From contig NZ_CP037422.1 of NCBI RefSeq assembly GCF_007748175.1, positions 2,315,231 through 2,379,230 of the forward strand: 64,000 nucleotides of DNA, read 5' to 3'. The position numbers were made by a program, and so were the translations under genes. Shown one piece after another: positions 36,524 to 44,380 of this stretch (its first letter is position 1; the number at the start of each line of letters is the position of its first letter). Source of the stretch: Gimesia aquarii (GTDB lineage Bacteria > Planctomycetota > Planctomycetia > Planctomycetales > Planctomycetaceae). Under the pieces are notes generated by a model, which had not been told where the DNA came from, searched no databases, and worked only from the letters and a program-made list of their open reading frames with translations.

Positions 36524-38031
36524 GGCCGTTCTTTCTGGTGTTTCTACTTGCCAGTTTTGTTCCGCAATCGTTAGTCATTGCGGAAAATAATGCGAGAGAA
36601 ATTCAGTCACAACAGTCCATCACGAACCGTAGCATCACAATGCCCACATGGTCGGATTGGAAACGCGTTTTATTTTTACAGGATTATAACACAAGGATCG
36701 TCATCCTGGGCACTACACTCTTGGGAATGTCAGCCGGTATGGTTGGGAGCTTTGCCTTATTACGCAAACGAGCACTGATGGGAGACGCATTAAGTCACGC
36801 CACTCTTCCCGGTATTGCGATTGCCTTTATTGTCGCTACGACATTGGGTCTGGATGGAAAATCACTGCCAGTTTTACTCGTGGGAGCCGCTTTAAGTGGC
36901 TTAATGGGAATCGCCACCATTCTCCTCATCCGAAACCTGACACGTTTAAAAGAAGATGCCGCATTAGGAATTGTGTTGAGCGTATTTTTTGGCGCTGGAA
37001 TCGCGCTCCTGGGAATCGTACAACAAATGGAAACCGGTCATGCTGCTGGCCTGGAATCATTCATTTATGGGAAGACCGCCTCGATGGTCGCCAGCGATGC
37101 CTGGCTTATCGGGAGTGCTGGTATGACTTGCATGCTGATTTCCATTCTGTTGTTTAAAGAATTGACACTCCTTTGTTTTGATGAAGGTTTTGCCGACTCG
37201 CGTGGCTTCCCCGTCGTTTTTCTGGACATGATGCTGATGGGGCTCGTGGTTGTGGTTACCATTATTGGACTGCAAGCGGTGGGATTGATTCTGATGATTT
37301 CTCTACTGGTCATTCCTCCCGCTGCAGCACGTTTCTGGACCGAAAAAATGGTCAACATGACAATCGTGGCCATCGTGCTCGGAGCCCTTAGTAGTATGAT
37401 CGGCTCAGCCATGAGTGCCATCTTTCCCAATCTTCCCTCGGGTGCAATGATTGTGCTGGTCTCGACGGCGATGTTCTTGTTCAGCATGGTCTTTGGTATT
37501 CCACGCGGCATCTTGATCCGTAAACTACGACGACACGAATTGAACACAAAAATCAATCGACAACACCTGCTACGTGGCATTTATGAATACCTTGAAGCGC
37601 GTGGACTTCTCAATGAAAAACAGAAATTGGAATCCATGCAGGTCCCCATTGACGCAGTCTTTCAAATGCGAAGCTGGTCTCGACCGAAACTCAAAAAAAT
37701 CATAAAACGCGCCCAACTAGAACAACTTGTCGAACTAGTTCATGAAAACCAGATGCAACTCACGGAAGCAGGGCTCAAAGAAGCAATTCGACTCGTACAC
37801 GAACATCGTTTGTGGGAACTGTATTTGATCACATATGCCGATGTTGCTCCGAGTAAAGTCGATCAGGATGCCGATGCGATCGAACATGTCCTGGAACCAG
37901 AAGTGATCTCAGAATTAGAATCGTTGCTGATTCAACAAACATCTGAAGGGGTACTTCAAAGTCCACACACGATAGATATTGATCGAAACAAAACCAATTC
38001 ACAAAATCCTCATGCTCGAAGGTTACGCTAA
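36520..38031 (+). CDS. Metal ABC permease fused to a DtxR/MntR-like module (first)
   Basis: Protein of 503 residues. An N-terminal hydrophobic segment is followed by a TroC/ZnuB-type ABC-3 permease (about 55-330) with GDALSHATLPGIA and IPPAAAR. The C-terminal 170 residues lie outside the membrane part and align by eye with DtxR/MntR regulators. They have a helical wHTH-like part ending LTEAGLKEAIRLV, then HRLWELYL (His and Glu equivalent to DtxR H79 and E83). KVDQDADAIEHVLEPE keeps the E105-H106 pair, with Asp at the position of DtxR C102 (Glu99 in MntR). This is probably a cytoplasmic metal-sensing domain on the transporter; DNA binding is uncertain. It overlaps the ATPase gene (ATGA) and the second permease gene (TAATG). 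Confidence 0.9.
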   Translation: MRPFFLVFLLASFVPQSLVIAENNAREIQSQQSITNRSITMPTWSDWKRVLFLQDYNTRIVILGTTLLGMSAGMVGSFALLRKRALMGDALSHATLPGIAIAFIVATTLGLDGKSLPVLLVGAALSGLMGIATILLIRNLTRLKEDAALGIVLSVFFGAGIALLGIVQQMETGHAAGLESFIYGKTASMVASDAWLIGSAGMTCMLISILLFKELTLLCFDEGFADSRGFPVVFLDMMLMGLVVVVTIIGLQAVGLILMISLLVIPPAAARFWTEKMVNMTIVAIVLGALSSMIGSAMSAIFPNLPSGAMIVLVSTAMFLFSMVFGIPRGILIRKLRRHELNTKINRQHLLRGIYEYLEARGLLNEKQKLESMQVPIDAVFQMRSWSRPKLKKIIKRAQLEQLVELVHENQMQLTEAGLKEAIRLVHEHRLWELYLITYADVAPSKVDQDADAIEHVLEPEVISELESLLIQQTSEGVLQSPHTIDIDRNKTNSQNPHARRLR

Positions 38032-39359
38032 TGAGTGGATTGGAACAGTGGAACTGGTCTCTTGATGGGTGGATCATCGCCGCTGGTATTTTGTGTGCTG
38101 TCTCGTCGGCACTGTTGGGAAATTTTCTCGTCCTGCGGAAAATGAGCATGCTCGGTGATGCTATTACGCATGCCATTTTGCCTGGTCTGGCAGCAGCGTT
38201 CTTTCTCAGCGATAGCCGCAGCAGTATTCCAATGTTTGCTGGGGCAGTTTTAGCAGGTATCTTAACGGCGTTATTTACAGAATGGATTCGGAGCTTTGGG
38301 AAAGTAGACGAAGGGGCCTCGATGGGTGTAGTCTTCACTTCTCTATTTGCTTTAGGTCTGGTGATGATCGTGCAAGCAGCAGATCATGTTGATCTGGATC
38401 CGGGGTGTGTTCTATATGGAGCGATCGAACTGACCCCCCTTGATACAATCCTCATTTCCGGTTGGGAAATACCGCGTGTTGTCGTGGTGCTGTCTGTTGT
38501 GTTACTGGTCAATCTTTTATTTGTGGTCCTGTTTCTAAAAGAATTGAAACTCAGCTCATTTGACCCGGCCCTGGCAACCACGACAGGTTTTAATGCCACA
38601 CTCATTCATTACACTTTGATGACACTCGTTGCCGTTACCGCAGTCGCCAGTTTTGAAACGGTTGGAAATATCCTAGTGGTGGCAATGTTTGTCGTACCGC
38701 CGGCTGCCGCTTATATGTTAACAGATCGCCTGGTACGCATGATTGTTCTCAGTGTCATTCTGGCAATCATCGCAGCAGTCCTCGGCCATATCAGCGCGAT
38801 GACAGTTCCTCGCTGGTTTGGATTTCAGAGCACATCCACAGCGGGAATGATGGCAGTCGCCGCAGGATTGCTGTTTATCATCGCAGCGTTATTTGCACCA
38901 CGGCATGGAATCATTGTCGTCTTTGTGCGAAGGCAGATCCTTGCCTGGAAAATTCTTGCTGAAGACATTATCGCTTTGATGTACCGGATCGAAGAACGTG
39001 ATCCTCAACTAAAACCTGATGCGGCTTACCTGAGAGAAATTCTTTTTTCGAGTCCGCTGCCTACCGATTGGAGTCTCCACTTCCTGGCCAGACATGGTCA
39101 AGTTATCGATTCAAATGGAACCTACGAGTTAACAGAAACTGGCCGTGATCGCGCACGACAATTAGTTCGCTCTCATCGACTATGGGAACATTACTTAGTT
39201 GAACACGCAGGTATGTCTGCTGAAAACATTCACAAACAGGCCGAACAACTGGAACACTTCACTGATCGCCAGTTGCGCGAAAAATTGAATAAAGACACAT
39301 TAGACACTGATCAAGATCCACACGGGCGCCCCATTCCACCTGAGGATGAGAGGGGTTAA
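38031..39359 (+). CDS. Metal ABC permease fused to a DtxR/MntR-like module (second)
   Basis: Protein of 442 residues: an ABC-3 permease (about 10-290; GDAITHAILPGLA, VPPAAAYML) followed by a cytoplasmic DtxR/MntR-like tail. The tail has LTETGRDRARQLVRSHRLWEHYL and IHKQAEQLEHFTDRQL. In DtxR numbering it keeps H79, E83, H98, E105 and H106, with Glu in place of C102 as in MntR. It ends in DPHGRPIP, a hallmark of this regulator family. The glutamate favours Mn2+ over Fe2+ by comparison with MntR, but that is inference. Its start shares one base with the stop of the first permease gene, so the two probably form a heterodimer. Confidence 0.92.
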   Translation: MSGLEQWNWSLDGWIIAAGILCAVSSALLGNFLVLRKMSMLGDAITHAILPGLAAAFFLSDSRSSIPMFAGAVLAGILTALFTEWIRSFGKVDEGASMGVVFTSLFALGLVMIVQAADHVDLDPGCVLYGAIELTPLDTILISGWEIPRVVVVLSVVLLVNLLFVVLFLKELKLSSFDPALATTTGFNATLIHYTLMTLVAVTAVASFETVGNILVVAMFVVPPAAAYMLTDRLVRMIVLSVILAIIAAVLGHISAMTVPRWFGFQSTSTAGMMAVAAGLLFIIAALFAPRHGIIVVFVRRQILAWKILAEDIIALMYRIEERDPQLKPDAAYLREILFSSPLPTDWSLHFLARHGQVIDSNGTYELTETGRDRARQLVRSHRLWEHYLVEHAGMSAENIHKQAEQLEHFTDRQLREKLNKDTLDTDQDPHGRPIPPEDERG

Positions 39360-39539
39360 ACAAGTTCTGAACGCTATCTATCAATAGTTTCAAAATACTA
39401 GTCGCAAAAGTTTGGGGTCTGCCTTTCCTTTTGCAGCGATTTCATCTGGCAATTTTTTAACCTACAACATATAATCAACCACTGATATGTAATCAGTCTT
39501 GAAAGCGTACCCTACGAATACGGAATGGAAAGAAACCGT

Positions 39540-40904
39540 ATGGCAGGTAAGGTTTGTAACGGACCAGTAAATCGACGCGAGTTTATGCGAATTGGTTCTC
39601 TCAGTTTGGGAGGACTCACGCTTTCGCAGTTGATGTCTCTACGTAGCGAAGCCGGACAACCCAAGCAGGATACTTCTGTGATTTTGCTGTTTCTGCATGG
39701 GGGCCCTTCACAGCTGGAAACATACGACCTCAAACCTGATGCTCCTTCCTCCTATCGTTCTGTATTCCAGCCCATTTCCACTAATGTTCCGGGAATGGAT
39801 ATTTGCGAGTTATTTCCGAAGCAGGCCAAAATTGCCGACAAATTCTCTTTAGTTCGCTCACTGCATCACGATGTAGGAATACATAGTGACGGGGGTATCA
39901 TTGTTCTTACCGGAAAACGACCTTCCAAGCTGGATCCCTCGTCCCGATCGAAAAGCGAACATCCTGATTTCGGATCGATCACGAGTAAAGTTCGTGGCTT
40001 GTCGAAAGCTGGCACACCTCCTTATGTCTCAATTCCTTCGAAGTTCTACATGGTTCAGCCGACTTACCTCGGCATGCAGCATGGCCCCTTTGAATCGAGT
40101 GAACCTTCCTCGAAAAATTATCGTCCTCCTTCACTGAAACTGAATGCGGGCATGGACGGGAAACACTTATTGGAACGCCGACAACTGCTTGAGCAGTTTG
40201 ATCGTCTACGAAATGATCTCGATCTTTCCGGTGATCTGGAAGGCAACGAAAAGTTCCGCAACATCGCATTCCAAATGTTAACCAGCCCCGAAGCAGCGAA
40301 GTCGTTTGATATCGCCCTTGAAGATGATCAACTCCGTGAGCGGTACGGCCGCAATATGTGGGGACAAGGCTGTCTCCTGGCCCGTCGTTTGGCGCAAGCT
40401 GGTTGTGGTGTTGTTTCGCTCTACTTTAATACACCCAAAACCGGTCAGGAATTTACGAACTGGGACGACCATATTTCCAACGCCGGTCGACCCGGACATT
40501 TTGCAAAATATATGAGCATTCGGCTGTCTTACATGGACCAGGCACTGACAACACTCATCGAAGACATTCATGAACGTAATCTTGATAAGAAAATTATGGT
40601 CGTCGCCGTGGGTGAATTCGGACGGACTCCTCGTCTCTCATCAAATAACACGGGAACGGGCCGTAATCACTGGCCAGAGGCATACACGGCGTTATTTTCT
40701 GGTGGTAACCTGAAAATGGGTCAAGTCGTGGGAGCCACAAATTCGAAAGCAGAGTATCCAACACATAGCCCCTACACTCCTCAAGATATGCTGGCCACGA
40801 TCTACCAACATCTGGGCATCGATTACGACAAGTCGATCGTTGATTTCCAGGGTCGCCCCATTCCAATTCTGCCGCACGGTAGACCGATTAAAGAATTAAT
40901 CTAA
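39540..40904 (+). CDS. DUF1501 protein with Tat-like signal
   Basis: Exported protein of about 454 residues in the DUF1501 family, which is related to sulfatases and alkaline phosphatases and greatly expanded in planctomycetes. The N-terminus has a twin-arginine-like motif, NRREFM, before a hydrophobic stretch. The family strings VILLFLHGGPSQLETYDLKP, SLVRSLHHDVGIHSDG, VVAVGEFGRTPRLS and RNHWPEAYTALFSGG carry likely metal ligands (Asp, His, Glu). The frame could start five codons earlier at 39525, but the ATG at 39540 has a GGAAAG site seven bases upstream. The substrate is unknown. Confidence 0.88.
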   Translation: MAGKVCNGPVNRREFMRIGSLSLGGLTLSQLMSLRSEAGQPKQDTSVILLFLHGGPSQLETYDLKPDAPSSYRSVFQPISTNVPGMDICELFPKQAKIADKFSLVRSLHHDVGIHSDGGIIVLTGKRPSKLDPSSRSKSEHPDFGSITSKVRGLSKAGTPPYVSIPSKFYMVQPTYLGMQHGPFESSEPSSKNYRPPSLKLNAGMDGKHLLERRQLLEQFDRLRNDLDLSGDLEGNEKFRNIAFQMLTSPEAAKSFDIALEDDQLRERYGRNMWGQGCLLARRLAQAGCGVVSLYFNTPKTGQEFTNWDDHISNAGRPGHFAKYMSIRLSYMDQALTTLIEDIHERNLDKKIMVVAVGEFGRTPRLSSNNTGTGRNHWPEAYTALFSGGNLKMGQVVGATNSKAEYPTHSPYTPQDMLATIYQHLGIDYDKSIVDFQGRPIPILPHGRPIKELI

Positions 40905-40927
40905 TCTGTCTTAGAATGAATCTCATA

Positions 40928-42238
40928 TCATTTTGCAGGCTGAGATTCGAAGAGAGTCTGAATGCCCTTCATCAGTAAGCCATCCACTTGGGGATCGCTA
41001 AAGGCAACGCTGACTTCATAGCCTCCTTGAAAATAGGCTTCAGCTGTCGGAATGTACCAGGGACCTCCATCTCCGTAACCGGCAGTCGCTACAAAACGTG
41101 TTGGTTGTAAGGTCTGTGAACGTAACTGATATTCCACAAAGGGCTCAGCCGGAAGATGAACTAGTGAAACTTGATTCATGTGTAAAGCACTGAGTGTAAT
41201 GGGAATTTTCTGTCTGCAACGTCGGATCCAGGCTAAAGTAAAAGCTGGACGATTACGATGAACGACATTTTGAGAACGGTCATTGATTTGTTTCTCAATC
41301 AATTCAGCAGAAAAAGATTTATGGACCGGAGGCAGAAAATCAGTGGTCGCCCAATTCATATTTTGGATCGGTTCGGGGTGCAATTTTTGAGAAGCCTGTT
41401 GCATGGCATCAAATAATCGCTGTGTCAGCACTTGACGATTTTCTTTATGGGAGCTGTTGTTATATTTACCTGTATTCAGGTTCCCTGCACAACCAGTAAA
41501 ATAAATATGTGTGCAATCTGGTGTATCATGTTGTTCCTTTAACCTTCGAGCCTGGCCAACAAATTCACTAGTCACATGCCCTTCCTGACAACAGTAACTT
41601 ATCGGATGCACGGCGTAGTAATAACAGGCTGCGACCTTCTCTCGTCCATCATAAAAGGCAACCGTTTTCAACCACGGATCAATCACCCCCGCTGGTAAAT
41701 TGCGTACGTCATCACTACTGGCGGCAACGCTACGATTCTTCAATATCTTGCCGGCATCATCCAGGATGCGTCGATTAGATGCGACCTGCTTTACTTTAGA
41801 CTGCGCTGCAGCGACATGCGTTAATCGTCGAGGCACCTTTAAGCTCTCTCGAATAGCAGAATCAGCTCGCTTTAAACAGGTATGAAAAAATTCCGAATCT
41901 ATATTCGGCGGTAAATCACCTTGAGCTCGCACAATGCGGTCTGTCTCCAGACAGACAAACGGTGCGTCATGTTGATGCACACATTGGACGGCCACTCGTT
42001 CTACTGTCGTTCCCGCTGCTTTTGCCAGCACTTTTCTCCACTGCTGATGGGCGGCGTTGCACAGTCCAGTCCAATCGACTGCGCAAACAATAATCGGACG
42101 CTGATCACTTAAGATTACAAAGCCTATGGCTTCTAGCGAATCAACGACTCGTGAAGCGGGTGGTATCCAACCTCCACACAAGGAATGGCCGAGAGGAGGC
42201 GTCACATCAAAACGAAAAGTGGCGATTTTTAATTTCAT
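40928..42238 (-). CDS. Neutral/alkaline ceramidase-like protein
   Basis: Protein of 436 residues related to the N-terminal catalytic part of neutral/alkaline non-lysosomal ceramidases. The family start (ATFRFDVTPPLGHSLCGGW), VCAVDWTGL, VAVQCVHQHDAP with its His pair, and YYAVHPISYC and TGCAGNLNTGKYNN are visible. It is shorter than true ceramidases and has no clear signal peptide from the chosen ATG. A GTG 11 codons upstream would add a short hydrophobic stretch and could make it exported. The lipid substrate is unproven. It is last in a minus-strand pair with the NADH dehydrogenase gene. Confidence 0.75.
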   Translation of the reverse strand: MKLKIATFRFDVTPPLGHSLCGGWIPPASRVVDSLEAIGFVILSDQRPIIVCAVDWTGLCNAAHQQWRKVLAKAAGTTVERVAVQCVHQHDAPFVCLETDRIVRAQGDLPPNIDSEFFHTCLKRADSAIRESLKVPRRLTHVAAAQSKVKQVASNRRILDDAGKILKNRSVAASSDDVRNLPAGVIDPWLKTVAFYDGREKVAACYYYAVHPISYCCQEGHVTSEFVGQARRLKEQHDTPDCTHIYFTGCAGNLNTGKYNNSSHKENRQVLTQRLFDAMQQASQKLHPEPIQNMNWATTDFLPPVHKSFSAELIEKQINDRSQNVVHRNRPAFTLAWIRRCRQKIPITLSALHMNQVSLVHLPAEPFVEYQLRSQTLQPTRFVATAGYGDGGPWYIPTAEAYFQGGYEVSVAFSDPQVDGLLMKGIQTLFESQPAK

Positions 42239-42328
42239 CGTTATTCCAAGAAAACCTAGGAGCACTAGCACTTTTCAGCATACGAGAAACATTAAAAAAT
42301 ATCGATCCTCTCGACAAATTTTCGTTCT

Positions 42329-43672
42329 TCATGGCTCCGAAGAAACAGGAACCTCTTCTTCAGGCTTAGCCTCCGGTGCCTTTGGTGGTTCCGAACTCGA
42401 GTCTCGATCAACGATTAAACGTGCCCCCCGCCTGAAGCTGAGATAAGACCAAGCCCATTGCATAACGACCAGCACCCGATTCTTAAATCCGGTCAGATAG
42501 AAAATATGAACGACCAACCAGGCCAACCAGGCAATAAATCCAGAAATTTTAAATCGTCCCAGCTCCACAATCGCTCGACTGCGACCTATTGTCGCCATCT
42601 GCCCTTTGTCATGAAAGCGGAATTTACTTCGTGGCTTTCCCGTAAGTTCCTCGCGAATTGTTTTCCCGATAAACGTTCCCTGTTGAAGTGCCACTGGTGC
42701 TGTTCCCGGTAAAGTGTTTCCTGTCTGATGTGTGAAGCTGGATTGATCACCGGCAACAAAGACATTGGGATGATCCTGAATACTCAAATCGGGTTCCACA
42801 ATCACACGTCCGCGGTTATCAACTGGCATGCCCCCCGACTTACCCAATTCCGAGGCTTCCACGCCAGCTGCCCAGAGAACAGTAGCGGCATTGATTCGTT
42901 CTTCACCCAGTTCAACACCTTCTTCATTGATGTTTGTCACAACGGACGAAGTCCAGATTTGGACTCCCAGATTCTCCAGATCGCGAGCCGCCCGGTTTGA
43001 CTGCTGCTCGGAAAACATCGGCAAAATGCGAGGACCGGCTTCGACCAAAATGACTCGTGTATGGCTGGGATTAATCCGACGAAAATCTCTGGAAAGTGTA
43101 AAGCGGCTCATCTCTCCAATTGCACCAGCCAATTCCACACCAGTAGGACCTCCGCCAACAATGACATAGGTAAGATACTTCTTTTGCTCATCAGGATCTG
43201 TAATCCGTTCTGCATGCTCAAATGCAGAAAGTACACGCTTACGAATTTCTGTTGCATGCGCTACGGTTTTCAATCCAGGTGCATACTTTTCCCACTCATT
43301 ATGGCCAAAGTAACTGTGCGTCGCACCGCAAGCCAGAACCAGATAATCAAAGTTCAGCTCTCCAAAATCAAACTGGACTTTTTGCCCGGCAAGATCCACG
43401 GATTGTGCCTCTCCCAGTAAGACACTTATATTTTGATAAGCCGAAAGCAAACTTCGAATTGGCGCTGCGATATCAGCAGGACTCAAGCCTGCCATCGCCA
43501 CCTGATACAAAAGTGGCTGAAATAAATGGTAGTTGTGACGATCAACGAGCGTGACTTCCACTCCCTTGACATTTCCCAATTGCAATGCCGCGTTTAAGCC
43601 GGCAAAACCACCACCAACAATCAATGCCTGTCTAGACCTGGTTTCCTTACCAGGACTCTGTAATTCATTCAT
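42329..43672 (-). CDS. ndh: Type II NADH dehydrogenase
   Basis: Membrane-peripheral flavoenzyme of 447 residues that passes electrons from NADH to quinone without pumping protons. It has two dinucleotide-binding folds: ALIVGGGFAGLNAAL (about 17-31, FAD) and YVIVGGGPTGVELAGAI (about 171-187, NADH). The quinone-side motifs HNYHLFQPLLYQVAMAGLSPADIA and FVAGDQSSF, and APVALQQGTFIG near the end, fit NDH-2. A C-terminal hydrophobic helix (about 375-405) could bind the membrane. With mqnA and mqnC in the same window, menaquinone is the likely acceptor. Confidence 0.93.
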   Translation of the reverse strand: MNELQSPGKETRSRQALIVGGGFAGLNAALQLGNVKGVEVTLVDRHNYHLFQPLLYQVAMAGLSPADIAAPIRSLLSAYQNISVLLGEAQSVDLAGQKVQFDFGELNFDYLVLACGATHSYFGHNEWEKYAPGLKTVAHATEIRKRVLSAFEHAERITDPDEQKKYLTYVIVGGGPTGVELAGAIGEMSRFTLSRDFRRINPSHTRVILVEAGPRILPMFSEQQSNRAARDLENLGVQIWTSSVVTNINEEGVELGEERINAATVLWAAGVEASELGKSGGMPVDNRGRVIVEPDLSIQDHPNVFVAGDQSSFTHQTGNTLPGTAPVALQQGTFIGKTIREELTGKPRSKFRFHDKGQMATIGRSRAIVELGRFKISGFIAWLAWLVVHIFYLTGFKNRVLVVMQWAWSYLSFRRGARLIVDRDSSSEPPKAPEAKPEEEVPVSSEP

Positions 43673-44380
43673 TTGACTAACGATTGTAAGATAATGTTAA
43701 ATCCAACCAGACTGAAGAAATGATATCTCCAATAAGCTGATCGTGAACGCCCTCTGTCGCTATTTTAGACTATTGGTCTTAATGCGGAAATTGAGTTCTG
43801 CGAAAAATCCAAACGTTATTTTGACATTTAATTTTGAAGGATCAAAATATTAGTCGAGAATACAACAAATGATCTTTCCATTGATCTTGATTTCAGCCAT
43901 TTTCATCTGAATCTATCAGCTTTCCGGGCAACTTATTGAAAATAGCAAAATCAGTATATTCGTCACCATAGCTTCCATAGTGATAATTGCTGATCATATG
44001 AAGAACATTTCAAATGATTTAATAGTTATTTTCGTCAGCAACTCCAGTAGTCCCCTGCATTGCATCAGTTTGACATCCTGCGTCCGCGACCTACCTTTAA
44101 GCATAGTCCCTCTGCATTGATGCATGCATTGTGTTGGAATCTCAACACGAGAACGCATTAACGTATAAAAAATACTCCTAATAACATTGTCTTCTGTTTT
44201 GACCCTAAGATTATTAATACACGAGTTCGATTACTCCTCTCGATGTACTTAAAAGGGTTTCAGACAAAGACATTGCGATAAATAAGATGATTTTAGGGAT
44301 ACGAAATAGATATCTGGTCAGTTTGAAATCCATCTCAACAGGACTCAGATCGTTTTTTATTCCCACATTAAGGTCGCAAG
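43673..44380. other. Long divergent spacer upstream of the GGDEF gene
   Basis: This 708-base region separates ndh from the GGDEF-protein gene. It contains a TGCAT cluster (44113-44131: three copies with a palindromic ATGCATGCAT) followed directly by a GTGTTG/CAACAC hairpin (44131-44148). A small ATTTTGA/TCAAAAT palindrome lies at 43831-43848. An AAGG-type ribosome-binding site precedes 44381. No tRNA or credible ORF is visible. The repeats may be regulatory. Confidence 0.4.

Noticed and set aside
36520-38031. C-terminal part of the first permease as a separate, frameshifted regulator gene
   Set aside because: The frame is continuous from permease to tail, and the second permease has the same arrangement, so fusion is the simpler reading.
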